15,492 nt of DNA from Pseudomonadota bacterium (GTDB lineage: Bacteria > Pseudomonadota > Alphaproteobacteria > Rhizobiales > Devosiaceae). The stretch lies in NCBI GenBank assembly GCA_023436745.1, contig JAEZHZ010000076.1, forward strand, positions 1-15,492, given 5' to 3'. Positions 1 to 6,873 of the stretch are shown here, piece after piece (position 1 is the first letter of the stretch; the number at the start of each line of letters is the position of its first letter). The notes under the pieces are model-generated. The model was not told the DNA's origin. It saw only the letters and a list, made by a program, of their open reading frames with translations, and did not search any database. The translations under genes and the position numbers were made by a program.

Positions 1-18
1 AGCGGGAGCCTAGCGCGC

Positions 19-120
19 CGGGTGAGGGGTGCGCCCTCCCGGCTCAAGCCGGACCGCTTCACCCCTCACCCGTCCAGCCCGCGCGGCGTGCTGGCCGACC
101 TCTCCCCTGAGGGGCGAGGT
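19..120. repeat. Nested inverted repeats upstream of flhA
   Basis: Three stem-forming elements are packed together. Arms 19-30 and 61-72 are a perfect 12 bp inverted repeat (CGGGTGAGGGGT / ACCCCTCACCCG). Between them, 39-44 and 47-52 form a second hairpin (CCGGCT / AGCCGG). A third, at 98-120, has ACCTC / GAGGT outer arms and CCCC / GGGG inner arms. This resembles the short dispersed palindromic intergenic repeats common in Hyphomicrobiales genomes, but no second copy was seen in this window, so membership of a repeat family is inference. The upstream gene lies outside the window. The repeat ends 25 nt before the flhA start and must lie in its leader or promoter region. Confidence 0.6.
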
Positions 121-145
121 ACGCCGACTGCCCGGCTTGTGATCA

Positions 146-2284
146 ATGGCTGATCTCTCCGCCTCACCCTCGCCCGGCTTCAAGCTCCCCAGCCTCGGGT
201 CGCTGAACAAGCTCCTGCGCTCGACCGATATCGGGCTCGCCATCGGCGTGATGGCGATCATCGTCGTTCTCATCCTGCCGATGCCGCCGCTGCTGCTCGA
301 TGCGCTGTTGGCCGTGTCGATCGTCTTTTCCGTCATGATCCTGATGACGGCGCTGTTTATCCAGAAGCCGCTCGAATTCTCGTCCTTTCCCACCGTGCTG
401 CTCATCGCCACCATGCTGCGGCTCGGCCTCAACCTGGCCACCACCCGCCTGATCCTGAGCGAGGGACATAACGGATCCAGCGCCGCCGGCCACGTCATCG
501 AAGCGTTCGGCAACTTCATTACCCGCGGCAATTTCATCATCGGCACCGTGATCTTCATCATCCTGGTGATCGTGAACTTCATCGTCATCACCAAGGGTTC
601 GGGCCGCATCGCGGAAGTCGCGGCGCGCTTCAGCCTCGACGCCATGCCCGGCAAGCAGATGGCTATCGACGCCGACCTGTCCGCCGGCCTCATCGACGAG
701 GATACCGCCAAGCGCCGTCGCGCGGAACTGGAAGGAGAAAGCGCCTTCTTCGGCAACATGGACGGCGCGTCCAAGTTCGTGCGCGGCGATGCCATCGCCG
801 GCCTGATCATCACATTCATCAACGTGTCGGCCGGCATGCTTATCGGCATCATGCAGGAGGGGCTGACCTTCCAGGAAGCCGGCAACGTCTACACGCTGCT
901 GACGATCGGCGACGGCCTGGTTTCGCAGATACCCGCTCTGATCGTGTCGACCGCAGCCGGTATTCTCGTGTCGAAGTCCGGCGTCACCGGCTCGGCCGAC
1001 AAGGCCCTGTCCTCCCAGTTTTCGGGCTATCCGCGGGCGCTCGGCATGTCCTCGGCCGTGATGGCGGCACTCGCGCTGCTGCCCGGGATGCCGATCATTC
1101 CCTTCCTCGCACTCTCCGGCGGCATCGGCTACGCGGCGTGGCGCGCCAGCAAGAGCAAGGCCGTGCGTGACCAGGAGGCGGCGGCAAAGGAGCTTGCCGC
1201 GGCCTCCGCGCCCGGCCCCGGCGCACCCGCACAGGGGGGAGCGGAGCCGCCAATTACCGATGCTCTCAAGATCGATGAACTCAAGCTCGAACTCGGCTAC
1301 GGGCTGCTGAGCCTGGTTCGTGAGGACGAGACCGGCACCGACCGGCTAACCGAGCAGATCAAGGCCCTGCGCCGCCAGTTGGCGATCGAACTCGGTTTCG
1401 TCATGCCGCCGGTGCGCATCCTCGACAACATGCAGCTCGAACCCAACGTCTACAAGGTTCGCATCAAGGAAGTGGAAGCCGGCGCAGGCGAGATCTACGC
1501 CAACCAGCTGATGGTGATGGACCCCTATGGCAATCAGATCGATCTGCCGGGCATCCACACCACAGAGCCGACTTTTGGTCTGCCCGCGACATGGATCGAG
1601 CCAGCCCTGCGCGACGAGGCAGAACTACGCGGGCTTTCGATCATTGATCCCTCGACCGTGATATCGACCCACCTCACCGAGGTGCTCAAGGGTAACGTCG
1701 CCGATCTGCTGAGCTATGCCAACGTGCAGTCGCTGCTCTCCGGCCTGCCCAAGGACCAGCAGAAGCTGGTTGAGGACATCGTTCCCAGCCTGATCACCGT
1801 TTCCGGTGTACAGCGTGTGCTTCAGGCGCTGCTCACCGAGCGCATCTCCATTCGCGACCTCTCGACTATCCTGGAGGGGATCGCCGAGATCGCCGGTCCA
1901 GGCCGGTCCGTTCAGTCGATTGCCGAGCACGTCCGCACCCGCCTCTCGCGCCAGCTCTGCGCCGCAAATCTCGGTCCTGATGGCACGCTGCCGCTGCTCA
2001 CCCTGTCGCCGCAGTGGGAGCGAGACTTCGCCGAAGCCATGGTGGGCGAAGGCGAGAACCGTCATCTGGCGATGGCTCCGAGCCGGCTGCAGCAGTTCAT
2101 CGGCGGCGTTCAGACCGGGTTTGAAAAGGCCGCCCAGCAGGGCGAACTTCCTGTGCTGATCACCTCTCCCGGTATCCGTCCCCATGTCCGCTCGATAATC
2201 GAGAGGTTCCGGCCCCAGACGGTGGTCATGAGCCAGGCGGAAGTGCATCCGCGGGTGCGCCTCAAGACAGTCGGCAGCATCTAG
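146..2284 (+). CDS. flhA: Flagellar biosynthesis protein FlhA
   Basis: FlhA is the large inner-membrane subunit of the flagellar type III export gate; it couples the proton motive force to export and its cytoplasmic domain docks chaperone-substrate complexes. The 712-residue product is close to the usual family length of about 690-700. Hydrophobic segments fill residues about 30-150 and 215-335. The FHIPEP signature is clear: RIAEVAARF at 154-162, LDAMPGKQMAIDADL at 164-178, then FFGNMDGASKFVRGD at 201-215, which holds the conserved Asp of the cytoplasmic loop. An Ala/Pro/Gly-rich linker at about 345-370 leads to the soluble C-terminal domain. The ATG has no evident Shine-Dalgarno sequence. 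It lies apart from the fliI-fliJ pair, and what follows is not fliR or flhB but a metabolic gene. Confidence 0.97.
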   Translation: MADLSASPSPGFKLPSLGSLNKLLRSTDIGLAIGVMAIIVVLILPMPPLLLDALLAVSIVFSVMILMTALFIQKPLEFSSFPTVLLIATMLRLGLNLATTRLILSEGHNGSSAAGHVIEAFGNFITRGNFIIGTVIFIILVIVNFIVITKGSGRIAEVAARFSLDAMPGKQMAIDADLSAGLIDEDTAKRRRAELEGESAFFGNMDGASKFVRGDAIAGLIITFINVSAGMLIGIMQEGLTFQEAGNVYTLLTIGDGLVSQIPALIVSTAAGILVSKSGVTGSADKALSSQFSGYPRALGMSSAVMAALALLPGMPIIPFLALSGGIGYAAWRASKSKAVRDQEAAAKELAAASAPGPGAPAQGGAEPPITDALKIDELKLELGYGLLSLVREDETGTDRLTEQIKALRRQLAIELGFVMPPVRILDNMQLEPNVYKVRIKEVEAGAGEIYANQLMVMDPYGNQIDLPGIHTTEPTFGLPATWIEPALRDEAELRGLSIIDPSTVISTHLTEVLKGNVADLLSYANVQSLLSGLPKDQQKLVEDIVPSLITVSGVQRVLQALLTERISIRDLSTILEGIAEIAGPGRSVQSIAEHVRTRLSRQLCAANLGPDGTLPLLTLSPQWERDFAEAMVGEGENRHLAMAPSRLQQFIGGVQTGFEKAAQQGELPVLITSPGIRPHVRSIIERFRPQTVVMSQAEVHPRVRLKTVGSI

Positions 2285-2285
2285 G

Positions 2286-2567
2286 ATGCCGAAGCTCGTG
2301 GTCGAGGGCTATCTTGAGGTGCCTCCCGACCGGCTCGACGCCGTAGTCGCCGCGCTGCCGGAGCATATCCGGCGAACCCGTGCGGAGCCCGGGTGCTTGC
2401 GGTTCGACGTGAGCCAGAGCGAGGACCGGCCCACCCGCTTCCTCGTTGCCGAAGCGTTCATTGATCGCGGTGCCTTCGAAGCGCACCAAGCACGTTCGGC
2501 GACTTCGCGTTGGGCCAAAGTCACTGCCGGCATGGCGCGGCACTACATCCTGCGCACAGAAGGCTAG
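2286..2567 (+). CDS. ABM-fold (antibiotic biosynthesis monooxygenase-like) protein
   Basis: A 93-residue protein with the layout of the antibiotic biosynthesis monooxygenase (ABM) family of small dimeric ferredoxin-like alpha/beta barrels: an N-terminal strand with VVEGYLEV, a helix over about 14-32, the EPGCLRFDV strand at about 34-42, the RFLVAEAFIDRGAFEAHQ segment at about 51-68 and a terminal strand. Family members act on quinols, haem or other small molecules and many have no known substrate, so the reaction cannot be named. The ATG begins 1 nt after the flhA stop and lacks its own strong ribosome binding site, which suggests translational coupling to flhA. Its stop codon overlaps that of the convergent DUF2934 gene in a shared CTAG. 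Confidence 0.85.
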   Translation: MPKLVVEGYLEVPPDRLDAVVAALPEHIRRTRAEPGCLRFDVSQSEDRPTRFLVAEAFIDRGAFEAHQARSATSRWAKVTAGMARHYILRTEG

Positions 2568-2770
2568 GAGCTGCGGTCGCGGAAGGCGAGTTCCGTCAAC
2601 GGCGCCTCGGGCTCCCGCTTGTGCATCTCCTCGGCGCGGCTGACGGCCGAGCCTTCCATCAGGCTGCTCTCGGCCTGAAGCCAGAACTCGAGGTCCCGGC
2701 CATCCGGCTTGCCAGCCTCCATCCAGAACCAGCGCGCGCGCTCACGAATTTGATGCTCCACCAGGTCCAT
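2564..2770 (-). CDS. DUF2934 domain protein
   Basis: A small hydrophilic protein of 68 residues. Residues 8-34 carry the DUF2934 pattern (IRERARWFWMEAGKPDGRD, then a Trp and the LQAES segment); family members are short, widespread in Proteobacteria, and of unknown function. I chose the ATG at 2770 because a GGAG (plus-strand CTCC 2779-2782) lies 8 nt upstream. An in-frame ATG at 2809 (81 aa) and a TTG at 2827 (87 aa) would extend the protein but have no well-placed ribosome binding site. It converges on the ABM gene, with stops overlapping in one CTAG. No signal peptide or membrane segment is visible. It could share a transcript with the upstream LysE gene, but a 168 bp gap makes this uncertain. 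Confidence 0.8.
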   Translation of the reverse strand: MDLVEHQIRERARWFWMEAGKPDGRDLEFWLQAESSLMEGSAVSRAEEMHKREPEAPLTELAFRDRSS

Positions 2771-2938
2771 GTCGGGCACTCCATGGGGAATGGGTTTGCT
2801 GGCCCTCATACCTAACTGTGGAGCCAACAGCTGCAGAACGCACGGCTACCAAAACTGTTCGCGCAATCTGCGCAAAATGGCGATGTGGCCGGCCGTCGGG
2901 GCACACTCGAGCCCTTCGTTCCGGAGCAACCGGCAGGT

Positions 2939-3553
2939 TCAGCGCTCAGTCAGCGCGAGGCGGGCACCGAGCAGCACGAACGCGGCGGCAAAGGTGCGTC
3001 GCATCCACGCCATGATCGATGGGCGGGAGATCACCTGCCCGCGCACGGCCGCGGCGAACAGGCCATAGACTGCGAAGACAAGGAAGGTCAGCACCATGAA
3101 CACGCCGCTGAGTTGCAGCATCTGGGGGACGGCATTCGGCGCGTCCGCCGGGACGAACTGCGGCAGGAAGGCGAAGAAGAAGATCGACAGCTTGGGATTG
3201 AGAATGTTGATCAGGATGGACTCCGTGATCACCGCGCCGGCCGACTTTGCCGGTGTCCCGGCAGCTTCGACCCTCAACGTTCCCGTTTCGCGCAACGTGG
3301 CCCAAGCCATATAGAGCAGGTAAGCCACGCCCAGGTACTTGATGATCTCGAACGCCAGCGCGCTGGTGTGAAGAACTGCGGCCAACCCGGTGATGGCGGC
3401 AAGCATGTGGGGAATGGTGCCGAGTGTACAGCCGAAAGCTGCCCACAGACTAGCTCGCCGCCCTCGAGCCAAACCGGCAGCGATCGTATAGAGCGCCCCG
3501 GTGCCTGGTGAAACCACTACAATCAGGGTGGTGATCAGGAATTCGATGCTCAT
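2939..3553 (-). CDS. LysE/RhtB family amino-acid exporter
   Basis: A 204-residue integral membrane protein of the LysE/RhtB translocator family, which exports amino acids or their analogues across the inner membrane. It has the family's features: a first membrane segment ending in VVSPGTGALYT (about 13-23), a Gly/Arg-rich loop (GLARGRRASLWAAFGCTLG), the KYLGVAYLLYMAW helix at about 72-84, the ILINILNPKLSIFFFAFLPQF segment after residue 110, and further helices to the C-terminus. About six membrane helices are expected and the length is typical. The ATG has GGAG 9 nt upstream on the minus strand. It is divergent from the GNAT gene across a 140 bp gap. The substrate cannot be told from sequence. 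Confidence 0.93.
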   Translation of the reverse strand: MSIEFLITTLIVVVSPGTGALYTIAAGLARGRRASLWAAFGCTLGTIPHMLAAITGLAAVLHTSALAFEIIKYLGVAYLLYMAWATLRETGTLRVEAAGTPAKSAGAVITESILINILNPKLSIFFFAFLPQFVPADAPNAVPQMLQLSGVFMVLTFLVFAVYGLFAAAVRGQVISRPSIMAWMRRTFAAAFVLLGARLALTER

Positions 3554-3693
3554 GGCATTTGGCTCCAGCCTGCATGCAGCATGTGCCGCGGCCGCAGGAA
3601 CGGCAAGAGTGGCGACGGACTATTTTTTGCGGTCGTGGCGGGCGGTGGGGCGCCGGCCGTTGAGGGCTCGGGCGCACCGCGGTACAAGCCCCC

Positions 3694-4152
3694 ATGCTCG
3701 ACCTCACCATCCTCCGCGTTCCGGTCTTTTCCACCATCTGCAACGCCGCATTTTCCCTGCGGCGTGAAGTGTTCATTGTGGAGCAGCACGTGCCAGAGGA
3801 CGAAGAGCACGACGCGGATGATCTGACCGCCACTCACTTCGTTGCCATTGCAGAGGGCGAGGTGGTGGGGACGCTGCGGCTGATCGACAAGCCTGAGCAC
3901 ATCAAGATCGGACGGGTGGCCGTGTCCCGGAACTGGCGCGGCAAGGGGATAGCCAGCCGGATGATGGCAGCGGCGATGGCCTACGGCCACGCGCAGGGGC
4001 AGCAGCGCTTCTTCCTCACGGCGCAATCCGACAAGATCGGCATGTACGAGAAGCTCGGCTTCGTCGCCTTCGGACCGGAGTTCGAGGATGGCGGAATGCC
4101 GCACCGGGCGATGCGCAACTACGACCGCGAGACCGCACAACTGGTGGATTAA
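3694..4152 (+). CDS. GNAT family N-acetyltransferase
   Basis: A 152-residue single-domain GNAT protein, expected to transfer an acetyl group from acetyl-CoA to an amine. The acetyl-CoA pyrophosphate-binding motif (R/Q-x-x-G-x-G/A) is RGKGIAS at 82-88, preceded by the IGRVAVS strand at 72-78 and followed by a long helix and the FFLTAQ strand. The C-terminal part has Tyr118 in MYEKLGF, the usual position of the GNAT general acid, then EDGGMPHRAM, a pattern shared with ElaA-like members. The N-terminal REVFIVEQ supports the same subgroup. The substrate is unknown. The ATG at 3694 lacks a clear Shine-Dalgarno sequence. A weak stem (AGGGC / GCCCT) with no T-run lies at the stop codon. Confidence 0.92.
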   Translation: MLDLTILRVPVFSTICNAAFSLRREVFIVEQHVPEDEEHDADDLTATHFVAIAEGEVVGTLRLIDKPEHIKIGRVAVSRNWRGKGIASRMMAAAMAYGHAQGQQRFFLTAQSDKIGMYEKLGFVAFGPEFEDGGMPHRAMRNYDRETAQLVD

Positions 4153-4343
4153 GGGCGTTTCCGGCCCTAAATGAACGAAGATGAACGGCTCCAGAACGTT
4201 CCCTGGCCCAAATCGAGGCGGAGCTGTCGGAACGACTACCGGGTAATCACGTTGTCGAGACACCAGGCCGTGCAGCGTGCGTACCGGCAAAGTCCTCACG
4301 CCACACAGCCTTGTTCACCTTAACGATGAACCTGGAGCGTACA

Positions 4344-5387
4344 ATGATCCGCACACTGCTGACTAGCACCGCCCTGTCAATTCTGTTGACCGCAGGCGTT
4401 GTGGCGCAGGATGCGCCGGCAAACAGCCAGGCGCCCGCTTCCACCACCGAGGCTCCGGCCAACGACAGCGCTGCCCCCGCGAACCAGACCGGCACTGGCA
4501 CCGGGGCCACGACCGCCGACCCGACTCAGGGCAGCGATCTCGACACCGGCGCCGCCGAAGATACCGACATCAACGAGCCTTGGGACATGTCCGCCGGCTA
4601 TGTTGTTGCCGACACGGACAATCTCGGCTCGCGCTTGATCGGTCAGCCGGTCTACTCCTCGACCGGCGACGATGCCGAGAACATCGGCAACATCGACGAC
4701 ATCGTCTTCAACGAGGACGGGCAGATTCAGGCCGTTGTGATCGGCGTTGGCGGATTCCTCGGTATCGGCGCCAAGGCCGTGGCCGTGGACTTCGACTCGC
4801 TGGAGTTCACCCTTGCAGCCGACAACACCGAACGTTGGGTGCTGCCGACCACCGCTGACGCGCTGACCGCTGCTCCCGAATTCGTCTGGGAGGAGGATGA
4901 GCCCGCCGATGCCAACGCGGCTGGTACCAACGACGGCAATGCCATGGCTCCTGCCGACAACACCATGGCCCCAGCCAACGACACGGCTGCTCCGGCGGAC
5001 AACGCCATGGCTCCTGCCGCCAGCACCGATGGCACTGCGATGCAGCGCGAGGGCTTCAACACAGTTGAGGTGGACGCCATCACGGCGGACAACCTGACCG
5101 GGGCCACAGTGGTCGGTCCGAACGGCGATGATATCGCAGAAGTGGGCGACATCCTGCTCACCCCCGACGGGCAGATCGACGCGATGCTGATCGACTTTGG
5201 CGGCTTCCTCGGCATTGGCCAGAAGCGCGTGGCGGTTGGCATGGACAACCTCGAGTTCGCCGCCAACGAGAACGGCGACCTGCTGGTCTACAGCGACTTC
5301 ACCCAGGAGCAGCTCGAAGCAGCTCCGGAGTATGACGAAGCCGCCTACACCAACGATCCGGCGAGCTTCCGTACGCTCGACCAGTAA
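4344..5387 (+). CDS. Secreted protein with two PRC-barrel domains
   Basis: A 347-residue exported protein. The start at 4344 is supported by GGAG at 4334-4337, 6 nt upstream; an upstream in-frame start at 4311 is unlikely because it would spoil the signal peptide. Residues 1-21 form a signal peptide ending GVVA before QDAP. A low-complexity Ala/Pro/Thr/Asn region (22-80) is followed by a PRC-barrel at about 96-158 with the GNIDDIVFNEDGQIQAVVIG and GGFLGIGAKAVAV signatures, a 7-residue tandem repeat (200-227), and a second PRC-barrel at about 250-308 with GGFLGIGQKRVAV. PRC barrels are small all-beta modules, here presumably periplasmic or surface-exposed; the role is unknown. The protein is strongly acidic. 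The next gene is a paralogue, so the pair probably arose by duplication. Confidence 0.9.
   Translation: MIRTLLTSTALSILLTAGVVAQDAPANSQAPASTTEAPANDSAAPANQTGTGTGATTADPTQGSDLDTGAAEDTDINEPWDMSAGYVVADTDNLGSRLIGQPVYSSTGDDAENIGNIDDIVFNEDGQIQAVVIGVGGFLGIGAKAVAVDFDSLEFTLAADNTERWVLPTTADALTAAPEFVWEEDEPADANAAGTNDGNAMAPADNTMAPANDTAAPADNAMAPAASTDGTAMQREGFNTVEVDAITADNLTGATVVGPNGDDIAEVGDILLTPDGQIDAMLIDFGGFLGIGQKRVAVGMDNLEFAANENGDLLVYSDFTQEQLEAAPEYDEAAYTNDPASFRTLDQ
4941..5024 (+). repeat. Four 21-bp in-frame tandem repeats in the PRC-barrel gene
   Basis: Four consecutive 21 bp units (4941-4961, 4962-4982, 4983-5003, 5004-5024) encode AMAPADN, TMAPAND, TAAPADN and AMAPAAS. The first 16 bp of unit 1 and unit 4 are identical (GCCATGGCTCCTGCCG) while the middle two are degenerate, so the array expanded and then diverged or was partly homogenised. 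It forms the flexible linker between the two PRC-barrel domains. The unit length is a multiple of three, so copy-number change would keep the frame. Confidence 0.85.
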
Positions 5388-5393
5388 TAGGGC

Positions 5394-5407
5394 GGTGCCT
5401 CGGCACC
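5394..5407 (+). other. Short GC hairpin after the first PRC-barrel gene
   Basis: GGTGCC (5394-5399) and GGCACC (5402-5407) pair perfectly around a tight CTCG-type loop, a few bases after the tandem TAA TAG stop codons (5385-5390). No T-run follows, so it is more likely a transcript-stabilising or partial-termination structure than a full intrinsic terminator. Confidence 0.5.
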
Positions 5408-5433
5408 ATTCCCGAACCTTTCGATCGTGATCA

Positions 5434-5465
5434 GAGAAGGGTCGACCTGCGGGCCGGCCCTTCTC
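5434..5465 (+). other. Intergenic stem-loop between the two PRC-barrel genes
   Basis: GAGAAGGG (5434-5441) pairs with CCCTTCTC (5458-5465), an 8 bp stem with a 16 nt GC-rich loop. It lies directly before the ribosome binding site of the second PRC-barrel gene (AGGAG at 5471-5475). Without a T-run it does not look like a standard terminator; it could set the expression ratio of the two genes through partial termination or mRNA processing. This is inference from structure alone. Confidence 0.5.
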
Positions 5466-5481
5466 CATAGAGGAGACCCCA

Positions 5482-6393
5482 ATGCTGCGTCTTTTCGCTA
5501 CCGCCGCCGCGCTGGCGCTGGTTCCCACCGTAGTATTCGCCCAGACATCGCCGTCGACATCCAGCCAGCTCGAAGCGAGCGGACTGACCCCGCCAACCGT
5601 GCTGTCACAGGGTTACTCGCCGCAGGGCGCGGACGTGCTCGTTACGCAATTGCTGGGCGAGACCGTATGGACCGCCCCCGGTGACGACGGCGAGGAGATC
5701 GGAACCATCAACGACATGGTCGTTACCTCTGGTGTCGGGCTGTCAGCCGTGGTCATCGGCGTCGGCGGCGTACTTGGTATCGGTGCCAAGGACGTAGCGG
5801 TGGCCTTCGATCAACTGACCTGGGCCGAGCGCGAAGACGGCAGCCGCCGGTGGGTGCTGGCCGTGACGCCTGACGTGCTGGCTACCGCGCCAGCCTTCAT
5901 CTGGGCGGATAGCGAGGAGGTGACGGGGGAGCCGGCACTCTCCCCGGACGAAGAAGAAGCGCAGTTGCAGGACGGGGACCCCAATGACGTTCCCGTGGAC
6001 CCGGACCTGACCACCGACCTGCCCGAAGCGACGAACAGCTCTGCTGAACGTGAAGGTTTCACTGCCATCGATGCCCTGGACTTTCGGCCGGAGCAACTGC
6101 GGGGCATCGGGGTCTACGGCATCAATGACGAACTGATCGGCTCAATCGGCGACGTGGTCGTGGCACCCGATGGTTCGGTCGATGCGGTGATCGTGGACGT
6201 CGGCGGGTTCCTCGGGCTTGGGGCCAAGCCGGTGGCGGTGGGTGCCGACAACCTGATCATCTCCGAAGACATAACCGGGCAGCGCTACCTGTTCATCAGC
6301 ACGAGCCGTGAGCAGCTGGAAACGCAGCCGCCATTCGACCCGATGACGTACGAGCAGGAACGCGAGCAGCAACGGCTGGTAGTCACGCCCTAG
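5482..6393 (+). CDS. Secreted protein with two PRC-barrel domains (paralogue)
   Basis: A 303-residue exported protein, paralogous to the one just upstream. The ATG has AGGAG 6 nt upstream. Residues 1-20 are a signal peptide ending VVFA before QTSP. PRC-barrel 1 spans about 57-115 (IGTINDMV, then VIGVGGVLGIGAKDVAVAFDQL) and PRC-barrel 2 about 205-262 (IGSIGDVVVAPDGSVDAVIV, then GGFLGLGAKPVAVGADNL). Both proteins have the phrase REGF before domain 2 and SREQLE or TQEQLE after it, which confirms common descent. The linker here (about 143-188) is acidic and Pro-rich rather than repetitive. No enzymatic residues are evident. The gene ends in a perfect 10 bp palindrome (GCCCTAGGGC, 6387-6396) and converges on fliJ with an 11 nt gap. 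Confidence 0.9.
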   Translation: MLRLFATAAALALVPTVVFAQTSPSTSSQLEASGLTPPTVLSQGYSPQGADVLVTQLLGETVWTAPGDDGEEIGTINDMVVTSGVGLSAVVIGVGGVLGIGAKDVAVAFDQLTWAEREDGSRRWVLAVTPDVLATAPAFIWADSEEVTGEPALSPDEEEAQLQDGDPNDVPVDPDLTTDLPEATNSSAEREGFTAIDALDFRPEQLRGIGVYGINDELIGSIGDVVVAPDGSVDAVIVDVGGFLGLGAKPVAVGADNLIISEDITGQRYLFISTSREQLETQPPFDPMTYEQEREQQRLVVTP

Positions 6394-6404
6394 GGCACTC
6401 GCAG

Positions 6405-6818
6405 CTACTTCCTGGAAAAACGCAGGCGTGCGATCTCGTCGTACTGGTCCTGATCGACCTTGAGCTGCTCGGCGGTTTCGCGCTGATGCTCGCGCTGATC
6501 GAGCAGTTCGACCTTCTTGAGGTCCTCGAGCGCCTCGGCAAGCACGTCCTGTGCAGCCTCAAGCTTGCTCTTCATGTCGTTCGCGGAGGCCAGCAGGTTG
6601 TCACGTCGCGTCTGGGCCGCCTTTGCGAAGGTGGAATAGGCGAAGTGAGCGACGTCCGAGATACCGGTCTTCTGGTGCTCGATCTCGATCTGCTGGTCGA
6701 GCTCCATCGCCATCCGCTCGAAATCGCTGATCATCATCTCGATCTGCGCGACCTGTCGGCGCTTCTCGTCCACCTGGAACTTCTTGAGCCGAATGAGGCT
6801 TTCGCTACGCGATTTCAA
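6405..6818 (-). CDS. fliJ: Flagellar export protein FliJ
   Basis: FliJ is the small coiled-coil stalk of the flagellar export ATPase: it inserts in the FliI ring and links it to FlhA. The 137-residue product is almost wholly alpha-helical and highly charged, with the alphaproteobacterial FliJ opening KSRSESLIRLKKFQVDEKRRQ and heptad-like spacing throughout. The start codon appears to be TTG: no in-frame ATG precedes Met28, a start there would remove the conserved N-terminus, and an AAGGAG sits 8 nt before the TTG. It follows fliI in the same direction after 54 nt and probably shares its transcript. Identification rests on the N-terminal pattern, size and linkage to fliI, since FliJ sequences are poorly conserved. 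Confidence 0.9.
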   Translation of the reverse strand: MKSRSESLIRLKKFQVDEKRRQVAQIEMMISDFERMAMELDQQIEIEHQKTGISDVAHFAYSTFAKAAQTRRDNLLASANDMKSKLEAAQDVLAEALEDLKKVELLDQREHQRETAEQLKVDQDQYDEIARLRFSRK

Positions 6819-6826
6819 GACCTGTA

Positions 6827-6832
6827 CTCCTT
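6827..6832 (-). promoter_or_regulatory. Ribosome binding site that fixes the fliJ TTG start
   Basis: On the minus strand this reads AAGGAG, a near-perfect Shine-Dalgarno sequence, 8 nt before the TTG at 6818-6816. There is no nearby ATG, so it decides the start. Confidence 0.75.
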
Positions 6833-6849
6833 ACACACCAAGTCAGCCC

Positions 6850-6873
6850 GGAACGCCTTCTGCATGGCGTTCC
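6850..6873 (-). other. Hairpin between fliI and fliJ
   Basis: GGAACGCC (6850-6857) and GGCGTTCC (6866-6873) form a perfect 8 bp stem with an 8 nt loop. The stem begins inside the fliI stop codon. The minus-strand sequence after it has no T-run, so it is probably a stabilising or processing element or a weak attenuator rather than a terminator. Confidence 0.6.

Noticed and set aside
10..885. Long minus-strand open frame opposite flhA
   Set aside because: It is the GC-rich antisense shadow of flhA with low-complexity Met/Ser/Arg content and no recognisable domain.
1625..2248. 207-codon minus-strand frame opposite the 3' part of flhA
   Set aside because: Composition is that of an antisense frame (many His, Arg and Asp), and flhA is conserved through this stretch.
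2828..2938. Small gene or RNA between the DUF2934 and LysE genes
   Set aside because: No convincing start with ribosome binding site, hairpin or terminator is visible.
2885..3511. 208-codon plus-strand frame opposite the LysE gene
   Set aside because: It is hydrophilic and Gly/Arg/Gln-rich, the mirror of a membrane protein, with no family features.
4149..4171. Possible terminator at the GNAT stop
   Set aside because: The stem is only about 5 bp with a mismatch and no T-run follows.
4253..4279. Second TGTCGA-N17 match (CGTG) before the PRC-barrel genes
   Set aside because: The -10 half matches only three of four bases and TGTCGA occurs several times in the window, so I do not call an ECF42 promoter here.
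4377..5528. 383-codon minus-strand frame opposite the first PRC-barrel gene
   Set aside because: Its Gly/Val/Arg repeats mirror the Ala/Pro/Asp-rich sense protein; the sense frame has the signal peptide, ribosome binding site and domains.
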